This document shows, piece after piece, positions 33,313-43,240 of a stretch of 45,716 nt of DNA. The position numbers were made by a program, and so were the translations under genes. Position 1 is the stretch's first letter. Each line of letters begins with the position of its first letter. Where the stretch lies: positions 1-45,716 of the forward strand of contig SFFY01000014.1 in NCBI GenBank assembly GCA_004556745.1. The letters run 5' to 3'. The notes under the pieces are model-generated. The model made no database searches and was not told where the DNA came from. It was given only the letters and a program-made list of their open reading frames with translations. Source of the DNA: Bacteroidales bacterium (GTDB lineage: Bacteria; Bacteroidota; Bacteroidia; Bacteroidales; Bacteroidaceae).

Positions 33313-34527
33313 ATGTATTCCCTCGGTATTTATTTAATGGCACTCGGCGTGCGGGTGGCTGCGCTCTTCAAGGAGAAGCTGCGCAAAATGGTGCAGGGAC
33401 ACCGCGCCACGTGGCAGATGCTCCGTGCTCTCAGCGGCAAGGACACTTACGTGTGGTTTCACGCCGCCTCGCTCGGCGAGTTCGAGCAGGGCCGCCCGCT
33501 CATGGAACGCCTGCGCCGCGAGCATCCCGAAAAGAAAATACTGCTCACCTTTTTCTCGCCCTCGGGCTACGAGGTGCGCAAGAATTACGACGGCGCCGAC
33601 CTCGTGTGCTACCTGCCTTTCGACACGCCCCTCAACGCGCGGCGCTTTGTAAAACTCGCCCGCCCGGAAGCCGCCTTTTTCATCAAATACGAGTTTTGGC
33701 GCAACTACATCGAGGCGCTCTACAAGCGCGGCATACCTTGCTACAGCGTGTCGAGCATCTTCCGCGAAAACCAGATTTTCTTCCGCCCCTACGGCCGCGG
33801 CTACGCTCGCTGCCTGAGCCGAATGACGCACCTGTTCGTGCAAAACGAAACCTCGCGCCGACTGCTCGAAGGCATAGGTGTGACGAATGTGGACGTGGTG
33901 GGCGATACGCGCTTCGACCGCGTGCTCGACATTCGCAACGCCGCCAAGCCCCTGCCGCTGGCCGAACGCTTCGCGGGTTGCTGGAAGGTACTGGTGGCAG
34001 GCAGTTCGTGGCCACAGGACGAGGAGATTATCATTCCTTATTTCAACAAGCACCCCAACCTCAAACTCGTGCTCGCGCCCCACGTGGTGAGCGAGGAGCA
34101 CCTGCAAGCCATCGAGCGGCAGCTCACGCGCCCCGCGCTGCGCTACTCGAAAGCCACGCCGAAAGCGGTGGCGGAGGCCGACTGCCTGATTATCGACTGC
34201 TACGGCCTGCTCTCGTCCATTTACCGCTACGCTTCCATGGCATACGTAGGCGGCGGTTTCGGCGTGGGCATTCACAATGTGCCCGAAGCGGCGGTGTACG
34301 GCATTCCCGTTATTATCGGTCCCAATAATAAAAAGTTCCGCGAAGCGCAAGCACTCCTGCGGTGCGGCGGGTGCAAGGAAATAGCCGGCGCGGCAGACTT
34401 TGAGCAACTTATGGACGCTTGGCTCTCGGACAAGGAAGCGCTTGCGACAGCCGGCAAAGCCGCCGGCAGCTACATAGCCGACAATGCCGGCGCAGCCGAC
34501 CGCATTTTCAGCAAAACCCTTCAATGA
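33313..34527 (+). CDS. waaA: 3-deoxy-D-manno-octulosonic acid transferase (Kdo transferase)
   Basis: A 404-aa GT30-type enzyme transferring Kdo from CMP-Kdo to lipid A precursors at the inner membrane. The start is the ATG at 33313 (MYSLGIYLMALGVRVAALF), giving the expected N-terminal membrane anchor; a longer frame runs back into gltX. Motifs include VWFHAASLGEFEQGRPLMER, LLTFFSPSGYE, FFIKYEFWRNYI and AYVGGGFGVGIHNVPEAAVYG. Length is typical. Its last 4 bp overlap the following glycosyltransferase (ATGA). Confidence 0.95.
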   Translation: MYSLGIYLMALGVRVAALFKEKLRKMVQGHRATWQMLRALSGKDTYVWFHAASLGEFEQGRPLMERLRREHPEKKILLTFFSPSGYEVRKNYDGADLVCYLPFDTPLNARRFVKLARPEAAFFIKYEFWRNYIEALYKRGIPCYSVSSIFRENQIFFRPYGRGYARCLSRMTHLFVQNETSRRLLEGIGVTNVDVVGDTRFDRVLDIRNAAKPLPLAERFAGCWKVLVAGSSWPQDEEIIIPYFNKHPNLKLVLAPHVVSEEHLQAIERQLTRPALRYSKATPKAVAEADCLIIDCYGLLSSIYRYASMAYVGGGFGVGIHNVPEAAVYGIPVIIGPNNKKFREAQALLRCGGCKEIAGAADFEQLMDAWLSDKEALATAGKAAGSYIADNAGAADRIFSKTLQ

Positions 34528-35780
34528 AAATCCTTTTAGTAAATACCTCCGACCACAAAGGCGGCGCAGCCATTGCCGCCATGCGGTTGCTGGAAGCCTT
34601 GCGCAAGAACGGTCAAGAGGCTACGCTGCTGTGCCGCGACAGCAGCACGGGGGGAGAAGGAGTTGTGGGCTTGCCTGAAAGCCGCCGGCAGCAGTTGCGC
34701 TTCATTGCCGAGCGGGCGGAAATCTTTGCAACGAACGGTTTCAGCCGGCAAAATCTCTTTGCCATCGACACCGCCGCCCACGGCACAGACATCACGCGCC
34801 TGCCGCTGTTCAAAGAGGCCGACGTGATACATCTTCACTGGATCAATCAGGCGATGCTCTCGCTCGGCGACCTCAAAAAGATTTTCAATTCGGGAAAGAA
34901 GGTCGTGTGGACGCTCCACGATATGTGGCCCGTGACGGGCATCTGCCACCACGCCCAGACTTGCGACCGCTGGCTGGCCGACTGCGGCAACTGCCGCCTG
35001 CTGAAACGCCCCTCGCCCCACGATATTTCTTACCGCATTTTCCATAAAAAGCAAAAGATTTACGCTGCCGCGCGCAACCTCTCCTTCGTGGGGTGCAGCC
35101 GCTGGCTCACAGACTTGGCACGCCGCTCGCCGCTCACCGCAGGCCACGAGGTGTGCAACATTTCCAATCCCATCGACACCGATTTCTACGCGCCGCAGCC
35201 TGCCGCTGCCGCCCGTGAGGCTCTTGGGCTGCCCGCCGAGGGAAAGTTGCTGCTGTTTGTCGCCTTTAAGGCCACCGACCCTGGCAAGGGCATTGCCTTT
35301 CTGCGCGAGGCTGTGGATATTATTGCCAAGGAAAACAAGGAACTCGCCGCCGCGCTCGGCGTGGTCATTGTGGGCAAAGAGGCAGAGCGTGCCGCAGAGG
35401 GTTTCGCCTGCCGCACCTATCCCTTGGGATATATCACCAACATGGAAAAGATGCGTACGATTTATCAGGCGATTGATATCCTGACTATGCCCACGCTGAT
35501 GGACAACCTGCCCAACACGATTGTCGAGGCACAAGCCTGCGGCAAACCCTGCGTGGGGTTCAACGTGGGCGGCCTGCCGGAGATGATTGCCAACGGACTG
35601 AACGGCATGCTCGTACCCACGGGCAACGCGCAGGAACTGGCGCAAGGCATCGCCTCCGTGCTTTCCACAAAGAGCTACGATGCACTCAGCCGCAACGCAC
35701 GCGCCGCAGCCGTGAGCAATTATTCGCAAAAAGCCGTGGCAGAGAAATATATTGCCGTTTATAATGGCACAGACAAGTAA
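34524..35780 (+). CDS. Family 4 glycosyltransferase
   Basis: A 418-aa GT-B glycosyltransferase. The start is the ATG at 34524 (MKILLVNTSDHKGGAAIAAM), overlapping the waaA stop. The conserved TLHDMWPVTGICHHAQTCDR, with a Cys/His cluster followed by CGNCRLL, is typical of a GT4 subgroup in surface-polysaccharide loci. The nucleotide-sugar binding end has MPTLMDNLPNTIVEAQACGKPCVGF. It likely adds a sugar to the lipopolysaccharide core or another surface glycan. The donor and acceptor are unknown. Confidence 0.9.
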   Translation: MKILLVNTSDHKGGAAIAAMRLLEALRKNGQEATLLCRDSSTGGEGVVGLPESRRQQLRFIAERAEIFATNGFSRQNLFAIDTAAHGTDITRLPLFKEADVIHLHWINQAMLSLGDLKKIFNSGKKVVWTLHDMWPVTGICHHAQTCDRWLADCGNCRLLKRPSPHDISYRIFHKKQKIYAAARNLSFVGCSRWLTDLARRSPLTAGHEVCNISNPIDTDFYAPQPAAAAREALGLPAEGKLLLFVAFKATDPGKGIAFLREAVDIIAKENKELAAALGVVIVGKEAERAAEGFACRTYPLGYITNMEKMRTIYQAIDILTMPTLMDNLPNTIVEAQACGKPCVGFNVGGLPEMIANGLNGMLVPTGNAQELAQGIASVLSTKSYDALSRNARAAAVSNYSQKAVAEKYIAVYNGTDK

Positions 35781-35797
35781 AAGATAATCACCCAATA

Positions 35798-36583
35798 ATG
35801 AAGCCTCCGCTTAAAATATCTGTCATCACCGTTACCTACAACGCCGCCAACCTTATCGCAAGAACAATTGGCAGCGTGGAAGAACAAACCTACGATGCCG
35901 TGGAACACATTATTATCGACGGCAATTCGCAAGACAGCACACTTTCTGAAATCCATCATTATCAAGAACGCAACAGCCGCACGGAGCACCCGCGCGAAAT
36001 AGTATGCCGCAGCGAGCCCGACCGAGGCATTTACGATGCCATGAACAAAGGTTTGGAACTCGCCACGGGCAAATATCTGCTGTTTCTCAACGCCGGCGAC
36101 CGTTTCCACACGCCCGACACACTCGCACAGATTGCCGCCGTGGCAGAAAAGGGCGACAAATTGCCTGCCGTGATTTACGGCGACACGCACATCGTCGATG
36201 CCGCCGGCAACTTCCTGCACCGCCGCCGCCTCTCGCCGCCCCCGCGCCTCACGTGGCGGTCGTTCCAGAGCGGCATGCTGGTATGCCATCAGGCATTCTT
36301 CGCCCGCCGCGACATCGCGCAGAAAACGCCCTACGACCTGCACTTCCGCTTTTCGGCCGACTTTGACTGGTGCATTCGCATCATGCGCGCCGCCCACCGC
36401 CGCAAACTCCCCTTGACGAACGCGGGCATCGTGGTGGCGGACTATCTGAACGAGGGCACCACCACGCGCCACCACAAGGCCTCCCTGCGCGAGCGGTTCC
36501 GCATCATGGAGAAATATTACGGACTGATGCCCACGCTGGCTTACCACTTATGGTTTCTGGTCCGCAATTTCATTAAAAAGTAA
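35798..36583 (+). CDS. Family 2 glycosyltransferase
   Basis: A 261-aa GT-A glycosyltransferase. ISVITVTYNAANLIARTIGS is the standard GT2 opening. HIIIDGNSQDST and SEPDRGIYDAMNKGLELATG give the donor-binding acidic residues, and FLNAGDRF supplies the DxD-like position. QSGMLVCHQAFF and FSADFDWCIRIM complete the pattern. It is 17 bp after the GT4 gene and probably acts in the same glycan pathway. The sugar is unknown. Confidence 0.92.
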   Translation: MKPPLKISVITVTYNAANLIARTIGSVEEQTYDAVEHIIIDGNSQDSTLSEIHHYQERNSRTEHPREIVCRSEPDRGIYDAMNKGLELATGKYLLFLNAGDRFHTPDTLAQIAAVAEKGDKLPAVIYGDTHIVDAAGNFLHRRRLSPPPRLTWRSFQSGMLVCHQAFFARRDIAQKTPYDLHFRFSADFDWCIRIMRAAHRRKLPLTNAGIVVADYLNEGTTTRHHKASLRERFRIMEKYYGLMPTLAYHLWFLVRNFIKK

Positions 36584-36610
36584 AAGCGCGGGGCACACAA
36601 TATTATATAT

Positions 36611-37084
36611 ATGTACAGGTCAAAGAAATTATCTCCCGAAGAGGCTTACCGCCAGGCAAGCGGCGAATGTGCGCGGCGCGAAACGTGCCGCGCTCATTGG
36701 TACAGGAAGTTTATCGCCGCAGGGCTTTCGCCTTTGGAAGCCGACGACGTGCTCGGCCGCCTCGAGCGCGAGGGATTTATTGACGAGAGGCGTTATGCCC
36801 GAGCCTATGTGAGCGACCATTACCGCTTTTCGCAATGGGGGCGCGAGAAACTGCGCCACATGCTTTGCGCCGACGGCATCGCCTCGGCCGCCATTGAGGA
36901 AGCCCTGAAAGAGATTGACGAAGACGTATATCGCGAAAACCTTAAAAGTCTTTTGGAAAAGAAAATCCGTTCTGCAGGCACCGACGACCCGCGCACCCTT
37001 ACCCGCAAAGTTGTGGCGTACGCCGCCGCCCGAGGCTACGAGGCCGACCTTATTTTTGAGGTTTTCAAGGACATTTATTGCTAA
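36611..37084 (+). CDS. recX: Regulatory protein RecX
   Basis: A 157-aa RecX, an inhibitor or modulator of RecA filaments. The three-helix repeats are visible: SPEEAYRQASGECARRE, LERFGF-like LEREGFIDERRYARAYVSDH, and WGREKLRHMLCADGIASAAIEEAL, then TRKVVAYAAARGYEADLIFEVF. The length is normal. It is the last gene of the gltX run. recA is not in the window. Confidence 0.9.
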   Translation: MYRSKKLSPEEAYRQASGECARRETCRAHWYRKFIAAGLSPLEADDVLGRLEREGFIDERRYARAYVSDHYRFSQWGREKLRHMLCADGIASAAIEEALKEIDEDVYRENLKSLLEKKIRSAGTDDPRTLTRKVVAYAAARGYEADLIFEVFKDIYC

Positions 37085-37120
37085 TAGTAAAAGCAAAAAC
37101 GCCTTTTTCTTATATAAAAG

Positions 37121-37151
37121 TTTGACAAAGGTCAGTTTTTTTTTACTTTTG
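37121..37151 (+). promoter_or_regulatory. Bacteroidetes-type promoter of the large secreted protein gene
   Basis: TTTG (37121-37124), a 19-bp spacer and TACTTTTG (37144-37151) match the consensus closely. The predicted leader to the ATG at 37201 is about 40-45 nt. Confidence 0.8.
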
Positions 37152-37200
37152 CACGTATTCTAAATAAAAACTAAACAAAATCACATAAAACAATCTCCGT

Positions 37201-40119
37201 ATGAAACAGAAATTACTTCTTTTCTTCTGCTTCCTGTTCGCTGCGCTCCTGCCCGCATCGGCAGATGAGCTGTATTACGATCAGGATTTTGACCAAGCCG
37301 CCGACTACGCCGAAGGCAGCTGGGTGCCCGAAGGCTGGTTATCGGAAGGCACGATTGCGCTTTATCGCCAAAAGGCTTCCGATATGGGTGCCTCTGCACA
37401 CTCGGGCAGTTACGTGTTCGGCAATGTGGGCAGCTATATGGGCGTGCGCGATGAAATTGTCTATACGCCGGGCTTCACGCTCGTGGCTGGCAAGGTCTGC
37501 ACGTTCAGCTTCTGGCTTTACGCGCCGGGCGGCAGTCCCGCTTCCATACGCAACACGCAGATTAAAGTGACGGCGGGCACGGCGCAGACCAAGGAAGCGC
37601 AGACCGTAGAACTTGGCCAAACGCCGAAGCAGGCACACAGCACGTGGACAAAGTATTCCTTTGAGTTTACCCCCGAGACAGAAGGCGAATATTTCTTTGC
37701 GCTCCATCTTGTCACCACCATTGCGCAGAGCGGTTTGGTGGCTTTCGACGACATTGTGGTTGAAGGCGAAACGCCCGCCCCGCCTGTTCCCGCTAACGAA
37801 CTGCAAGAACTTTCCGCCGCCTATGCCGACGGTTTCGACTTTACCGCGCCTTATACGTATAAGGGCGAAGCCATTGTGAGTTATGTGAATGCCGCTGCCG
37901 GCGTGGCTTATCTGCAAGACGTGACGGCTGGCGCCAAACTCCTTTTCCCCTCTGCCGCCGCCCCGAAAGCAGGCGACAAGATCAGCGACCTCGGCTGCAC
38001 ACTCGCCCTCGCCGACGGCGTGCTCACAATGACCATTCCCGGCGATGCCGCCGCGCCCGCCTTCACCACCGTTTCCGAAGGCAATGCGCTTCCCGCGCAG
38101 CCCGTCACCCTCGAAGCCCTTGCAGCCGAGCCGCAGCTCTATGCCGGCAAACTTATTGCCGTGGACAGCGTGACGTTCAGCAACATCGAAGCGGGCGACG
38201 TGTTTGAAGAAGGATTAGACTATACGCTTACCGATGGCACGTCCTCCATCGCTCTCGGTTTCCTCCCCGGCGATGCGCTCTACGATGAGGGTATTCCCAC
38301 CGAAGTGCTCAAAGTGACGGGTATCGCCCTAAGCGGCACGACTGCCACGATTGCGCCGCGCACGCTCGAGGATATGCAGAAATACACCGCGCCCATTGTC
38401 CACGATACGAAGGAACTGCCTTACCAGCAGTCGTTCGACAATGAAAATGAAGACTACGACGGCACGTCGCAGCTGCCTACGGGCTGGGCTTGCACGGGCA
38501 CAGTGCCTTTCGTTACCGCCAACATGGACGGACTGCTTGCCCACGGCGGCACTTATTACCTCATCACGCCCGAGGGCTCTTTCCTACGCGATGAACGCCT
38601 CTACACGCCTTTCTTCGACATGGAAGCCGGCAAGACGTATGTGTACAGCTTCTATCTCTACCTCCCGGGCAAGGTGTCGCTCGGCACGCTGCAACCCACC
38701 AACGTTACGGTAACCGTGGGCAACGACCAGGAGAGCAGCGCACAGACCACCACGCTCCTCACGCTCAACGGGCAGAGCCTTACGAGCTGGACGAAGCAGG
38801 AAGTGAAATTTGTGCCGATGGTAAGCGGCCAGTACTGCTTTGCCGTCAATCTTTCCTCTGAAAGCCCCTCGTGCGGCGACATTGCCATCGACGACGTAAC
38901 GGTGTTTGAAGAAGGCTCCGTGATGCGCCCCACCGCCGAGTTCGGCATACCTGCGTGGTACGATGTTTACGAGTCGCGCCTCTGCGTATTCCGTGGCACT
39001 GCCGTGCAAATGATTAACCTCTCCACCGAAGCTACTGAATACGAGTGGAGCATTCCCGGCGCGAGCCCCGCAACCTCTACCGAGAAGAACCCCGCTTTCT
39101 TCTTCCCCGAAGAAGGTACGTACACCATCACGCTGACCGCCAAGAACAGCCGTTTCAGCAAGACTACGACGAAAGAAATTAAGGTGTACTTCCCCACCGA
39201 CGAGGGTCAGCTCGGCTTGATGAACTACAATCCCGGCGAGGATAAGATGATTAGCTATTTCGATGAAATGCCTACTTATCCCACCGACCCTGAATTTGAC
39301 TACATTTCCGGCTTCAACCACTACTATTACCGTTACGCCCAGCGCTACGCCCTGCCTGAGGAGACCAAGATGACCATTTCGAGCATCTCTACTTGGCTCG
39401 TGGCTTACTCGCGCATGTCGGCCTACACCGCCGAAGAGCGCAACTGGCCCTTCACTATTTCTTTCTATGGCGAGACTAACGGCAAACTGGACGAAACCAA
39501 GTGCTTCGGCCGCAAGATTTCTACGCTCGTAGACGAGTTCGGCAACGTGGGTATCGGTTACGAGCACCCCAAGATGTGGGGCTTCAGCCTCGAAAGCAAC
39601 CCCATCACGGTGCAGGGCAACTTCTACGTGGCCTTTGAATACGATCCGCAAATCCCCATCGACTCGCCCGACCCCAACATCACGCGCTCTTACATTGCGC
39701 TCAGCCTTGCGCAGAGCCGTCTGCCGCAGTCGAACATGTACGTTTATCCCACTTCTGGTCCCGAAGGATTTACCAAGACCAACCAGTGGTGCAGCCTCAA
39801 CGAATTCGACGCTTCTAAGGAAGGTTACAGCCTCGCCCTCATCTTGTGGGCAAAGGCTGAGGGTGCAGCAGCCCCCGAAGGCATTATGGCTATCGGCACT
39901 GACGGCAAGCCTGCCTTTGCCGCCCGCCCCTGCGGCGACAACCTCAACGTAAGCGGCACGGAAGCCGGCGAACGCCTCACGCTCTTCGATGCCAGCGGCC
40001 GCCTCGTGCGCACCGCAGCGGCCGAAACGGGCGCCACGCAGATCAGCCTCGGCGGATTGAGCGCAGGCACATATATTATTATGTCGTCGAAAGGCGCAGT
40101 GAAATTTGTGAAAAAGTAA
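37201..40119 (+). CDS. Large secreted multidomain protein with PKD domain and type IX-like sorting tail
   Basis: A 972-aa exported protein without a catalytic motif that I recognise. A signal peptide (1-21) is followed by a beta-sandwich module (about 24-195: DFDQAADYAEGSWVPEGW, VAFDDIVVEGE). An OB-like region spans about 200-395. A second copy of the first module type follows (about 402-578: SFDNENEDYDGTSQLPTGW, IAIDDVTVFEEG). A PKD-type domain spans about 580-667 (YEWSIPGASP, EEGTYTITLTAKN). Another beta-rich module spans about 670-880. The tail ERLTLFDASGRLVRT, GLSAGTYIIMSSKGAVKFVKK fits a type IX secretion C-terminal domain. The paired choice-of-anchor-J-like modules suggest adhesion or ligand binding. 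Confidence 0.8.
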   Translation: MKQKLLLFFCFLFAALLPASADELYYDQDFDQAADYAEGSWVPEGWLSEGTIALYRQKASDMGASAHSGSYVFGNVGSYMGVRDEIVYTPGFTLVAGKVCTFSFWLYAPGGSPASIRNTQIKVTAGTAQTKEAQTVELGQTPKQAHSTWTKYSFEFTPETEGEYFFALHLVTTIAQSGLVAFDDIVVEGETPAPPVPANELQELSAAYADGFDFTAPYTYKGEAIVSYVNAAAGVAYLQDVTAGAKLLFPSAAAPKAGDKISDLGCTLALADGVLTMTIPGDAAAPAFTTVSEGNALPAQPVTLEALAAEPQLYAGKLIAVDSVTFSNIEAGDVFEEGLDYTLTDGTSSIALGFLPGDALYDEGIPTEVLKVTGIALSGTTATIAPRTLEDMQKYTAPIVHDTKELPYQQSFDNENEDYDGTSQLPTGWACTGTVPFVTANMDGLLAHGGTYYLITPEGSFLRDERLYTPFFDMEAGKTYVYSFYLYLPGKVSLGTLQPTNVTVTVGNDQESSAQTTTLLTLNGQSLTSWTKQEVKFVPMVSGQYCFAVNLSSESPSCGDIAIDDVTVFEEGSVMRPTAEFGIPAWYDVYESRLCVFRGTAVQMINLSTEATEYEWSIPGASPATSTEKNPAFFFPEEGTYTITLTAKNSRFSKTTTKEIKVYFPTDEGQLGLMNYNPGEDKMISYFDEMPTYPTDPEFDYISGFNHYYYRYAQRYALPEETKMTISSISTWLVAYSRMSAYTAEERNWPFTISFYGETNGKLDETKCFGRKISTLVDEFGNVGIGYEHPKMWGFSLESNPITVQGNFYVAFEYDPQIPIDSPDPNITRSYIALSLAQSRLPQSNMYVYPTSGPEGFTKTNQWCSLNEFDASKEGYSLALILWAKAEGAAAPEGIMAIGTDGKPAFAARPCGDNLNVSGTEAGERLTLFDASGRLVRTAAAETGATQISLGGLSAGTYIIMSSKGAVKFVKK

Positions 40120-40134
40120 ATTATGAATTAATTA

Positions 40135-40274
40135 GTAGACAAGTAAACAAGTAAACGAGTAAACAAGACAAGTTACTCATCTAAAATATAATTAGCACGA
40201 TACTTCTATTTCGTCTACTCGTATACTAAAAACTATTCTGTCTCGTTTACTCGTCCACTTGTCTACTCGTTTAC
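40135..40274. repeat. Inverted GTARACRA repeat element, second full copy
   Basis: Left units GTAGACAA, GTAAACAA, GTAAACGA and GTAAACAA (40135-40166) face right units TCGTCTAC and TCGTATAC (40211-40226) and TCGTTTAC, TCGTCCAC, TTGTCTAC and TCGTTTAC (40243-40274). The centre has GACAAGTTACTCAT, related to GACAAGTTGCTGAT in the copy at 5314-5412. It fills the whole gap between the two large secreted-protein genes and ends 10 bp before the start of the second. Confidence 0.88.
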
Positions 40275-40284
40275 TTAAAATATT

Positions 40285-43161
40285 ATGACCTCCACAGCAA
40301 TATTCTCTTTCAAAAGAGCCGGCAGCGTATGCCGGCTCTTGCTGCTTTCCGTGCTCTGCGCCATAGCGTGCAGCCGCGCAGCAGCCGTGCCCGCCTATCC
40401 GGGACTTATTACAGTGAAGCAACCCTCGGGTAAAACCGTCAGCATCTATCTGCGCGGCGATGAGCACAGTCATTGGGGCGAAACGCCCGACGGCTACACC
40501 CTCCTGCGCGACGGCGAAGGCTTTTGGGCTTTTGCCCGCGCCACTGCAGAGGGCGGCATCGAAGCCTCTGCCCTGCGCTACGACGGCAGCATCCTCGCCG
40601 CCGAGCGGGCAGGCATTCGCAAGGGTCTGCGCCCCTCGCGCAGCATCTCGCAACCAGAGGTGCAGCAGCCCGGCATGCAGAAAGCCAAAAAACTGCAAGT
40701 GAGCAACTCTTTCCCCACCAAGGGCAAGCATAAGCTCCTCATGCTGCTTATCAACTACAACGACACGGAAACGCTCTACACGCAAGCCGATTTCCAAAAC
40801 GTGATGAACCAAGAGAACTACGCCGGCACGGGCAGTTTCCGCGACTACTATCTCGAGCAGTCGTTCGGCCAACTCGACATCGAAACCACCGTCACGCCGT
40901 GGATTCAACTCAACGGCGCGAAGCGCTACTACGGTTCGGAGGGCGCGGTGGCCATGATTACCGAAGCCCTGCGCATGATTGAGGACCAGATAGACCTGCG
41001 CGAGTTCGACAACGACGGCGACGGCGTGCTCGACGGCCTCACCGTGATCCACCAGGGCACGGGGCAGGAAATGACCGGCTCGTCGTCGGACATCTGGTCA
41101 CACAGCAGCGAAATCATCGGCCTCACCATCGATGGCATCGCCGTGAAGCGCTACACCATTCAGCCCGAACAGCAGCGCGAGGAGAAGATTACGAACATCG
41201 GCGTCATCTGCCACGAGTTCGGCCACAACCTCGGCGCACCCGATTTCTACGACACCGACTACGCCCAGTCAGGCGGCACTTACGGCGGCACGGGCGTATG
41301 GGACATCATGGGCGGCGGTGCATGGAACGGCGACAACGGCTCGCAGCCGGCAGCCTTCAATATGTGGCAGAAATGGCAATACGGCTGGATCACGCCCACC
41401 GAACTCACCGCCGCCACGCACATCAGCAACATGCCCTCTTCGCGCCTCGGCACGGCCGCTTATAAAATCGACACCACCGTGCCCGGCGAATACTTTATCC
41501 TCGAAAACCGCCAGCGCGAAGGTTCGTTCGGCACGCCTCTGCCCGGCAGCGGTCTGCTCATCTACCACATCGACGAAAATCTCATTTCGCAAACCGTAGA
41601 GCAGAACACGCTCAACGTGCAGTATCCGCAAGCCGCCTACACCGTTTGTGCCAATGCCGGCACCGACCCCTCTTCTTCGTCATTCTCCTACGGCGATGTC
41701 ACGACCGCCGGAACGCCCTTCCCCGGCAGCGCGGGCATCACGTCGTTCTCCGACGCCACCCTGCCTTCCTGCAAATCGCGCAGCGGCCGCCACTCTTATT
41801 TTGCCTTGAAAAATATCACGGAGACCGGCGGAACCATCAGTTTCGACTTCATCAAGGAAACCACGCCTCCCGCGCCGCAGGACTTCCACGCCGAAACGCA
41901 GCGCGGCAAGGTGAACCTCGCATGGACCGCGCCGCATCCTGAAGGGTCTTACACCGCGCCGCAGTTCTACACCGTGTATCGCAACAACGCGCCCATCGGC
42001 ACCACCTCCGCGCTTACCTTTGCGGATAACGAACCCGATGCCGACGGCCTGCTCGTTTATAGCGTAGACGCCACCTATTCCAACGAAATGGTGTCGCCCT
42101 ACGTAGAGGATTCGCTCATGATACCCACCAACCGCGTCACTGCCGTCACCGCCACGCGCTCCTCTGCTACCAACACGCTGCGCTGGACGCTCGGCAACCG
42201 CCTCACACGTGTGGACATCACGCCCAACGAGGCCGACTACACGCAACTCAATATCCAAGGCGTGGATTCCGTGGACTTCGTGCAGCGTTTCTCCGCTGCC
42301 GACCTCACCGCCTATAAGGGCGCGCGCATCACGTCGGTCGCCATCTTCCCCCTCACCACGTCTTCCACCTCTACCTACGAGGTGCGCGTGTGGGAAACGG
42401 ACAAATACGGCAACAACCCACGCATCGTTTCCAGCCGTCCCGTCTCCGAGTTTGGCGTGAGCGCGTGGAGCCGCGTGATGCTCACCGAACCGGTGACAAT
42501 CATCAAGGGACGCGACTACTACATTGGCGCACACCTCAAAAGCACGCAAAACGGCTTTTCGCTCATGAGCGACACGGGGCCTTACCAAAACGGCGGCTGC
42601 CTGCTCAAGTTTGAAGACGAATGGGAGGAGGCTCAAAATCCGCAGGGCAACTTCTACCTCTACGCCGAGTTGCAATATCCCGATCCGAAGACGCAGACCG
42701 TTCCCACAGGCTTGGACGAGCCCGTCACCGACCCGTTCAGCCAGTTGCAATATCCGCTCGGTTTCCGCGTGTACCGCGACGGCGTTGAAGTGGGCACCAC
42801 CGCCAATCTCCTCTTCCTCGACACCGCCGCGCCCGCCGGCGAGCACGACTATGCCATCTCCTCGCTCTTCCGGGGCGGCAATGAGAGCGACACCGTAGAG
42901 TTCCATTTCGACGGTTCAGAGCAACCCACGGGCATTGCCGCCACGCCCCTCGCCGCCTCGCCCTCCCTGCGCTTCACGCGCGGCACAGGCAGCCTCACCC
43001 TCACGGGCAGCGGCAGCGTCACCGCCACCGACACGGCAGGCCGCACCCTCCTGCGCCGCACCACTTCGGGCGACACGGCCCTCACCCTCGCCCCCGGCGT
43101 TTACATCATCCGCCTCGCCACTACCGACGGCAAGGTATATACCTGGAAGGTAGAACTGTAA
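40285..43161 (+). CDS. M6-family secreted zinc metallopeptidase with fibronectin-like modules and sorting tail
   Basis: A 958-aa exported peptidase of the M6 (immune inhibitor A-like) group. The zinc site is HEFGHNLGAPDFYD with the His pair at about 310 and 314 and the Glu between them. The M6-typical GGTGVWDIMGGGAWNGD lies just downstream, and FDNDGDGVLDGL is an apparent calcium-binding loop. After the catalytic region there is an Fn3-like domain (about 528-610), a beta-sandwich module (about 625-810) and a C-terminal tail (SGSVTATDTAGRTLLRR, GVYIIRLATTDGKVYTWKVEL) that fits type IX secretion. A role in degrading host or dietary proteins is plausible but inferred. No TAnnTTTG lies directly upstream. 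Confidence 0.9.
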   Translation: MTSTAIFSFKRAGSVCRLLLLSVLCAIACSRAAAVPAYPGLITVKQPSGKTVSIYLRGDEHSHWGETPDGYTLLRDGEGFWAFARATAEGGIEASALRYDGSILAAERAGIRKGLRPSRSISQPEVQQPGMQKAKKLQVSNSFPTKGKHKLLMLLINYNDTETLYTQADFQNVMNQENYAGTGSFRDYYLEQSFGQLDIETTVTPWIQLNGAKRYYGSEGAVAMITEALRMIEDQIDLREFDNDGDGVLDGLTVIHQGTGQEMTGSSSDIWSHSSEIIGLTIDGIAVKRYTIQPEQQREEKITNIGVICHEFGHNLGAPDFYDTDYAQSGGTYGGTGVWDIMGGGAWNGDNGSQPAAFNMWQKWQYGWITPTELTAATHISNMPSSRLGTAAYKIDTTVPGEYFILENRQREGSFGTPLPGSGLLIYHIDENLISQTVEQNTLNVQYPQAAYTVCANAGTDPSSSSFSYGDVTTAGTPFPGSAGITSFSDATLPSCKSRSGRHSYFALKNITETGGTISFDFIKETTPPAPQDFHAETQRGKVNLAWTAPHPEGSYTAPQFYTVYRNNAPIGTTSALTFADNEPDADGLLVYSVDATYSNEMVSPYVEDSLMIPTNRVTAVTATRSSATNTLRWTLGNRLTRVDITPNEADYTQLNIQGVDSVDFVQRFSAADLTAYKGARITSVAIFPLTTSSTSTYEVRVWETDKYGNNPRIVSSRPVSEFGVSAWSRVMLTEPVTIIKGRDYYIGAHLKSTQNGFSLMSDTGPYQNGGCLLKFEDEWEEAQNPQGNFYLYAELQYPDPKTQTVPTGLDEPVTDPFSQLQYPLGFRVYRDGVEVGTTANLLFLDTAAPAGEHDYAISSLFRGGNESDTVEFHFDGSEQPTGIAATPLAASPSLRFTRGTGSLTLTGSGSVTATDTAGRTLLRRTTSGDTALTLAPGVYIIRLATTDGKVYTWKVEL

Positions 43162-43186
43162 GCAAAAAAGAATCTTAGTAAAATAA

Positions 43187-43228
43187 AACTGCGCAAGGGA
43201 GCCTATGGTTTCCTTGCGCAGTTGTTTT
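43187..43228 (+). terminator. Terminator after the M6 peptidase gene
   Basis: AACTGCGCAAGGGA (43187-43200) pairs with TCCTTGCGCAGTT (43211-43223), with one unpaired G, around a 10-nt loop, followed by GTTTT. Confidence 0.85.
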
Positions 43229-43240
43229 ATGCCGAATGGA

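Noticed and set aside
33334..34524. 396-aa open frame antisense to waaA
   Set aside because: It mirrors the waaA coding sequence and shows no motif; the waaA product is well conserved.
41680..42906. 408-aa open frame antisense to the M6 peptidase gene
   Set aside because: It is a shadow of a real gene with low-complexity Gly/Val/Arg content.
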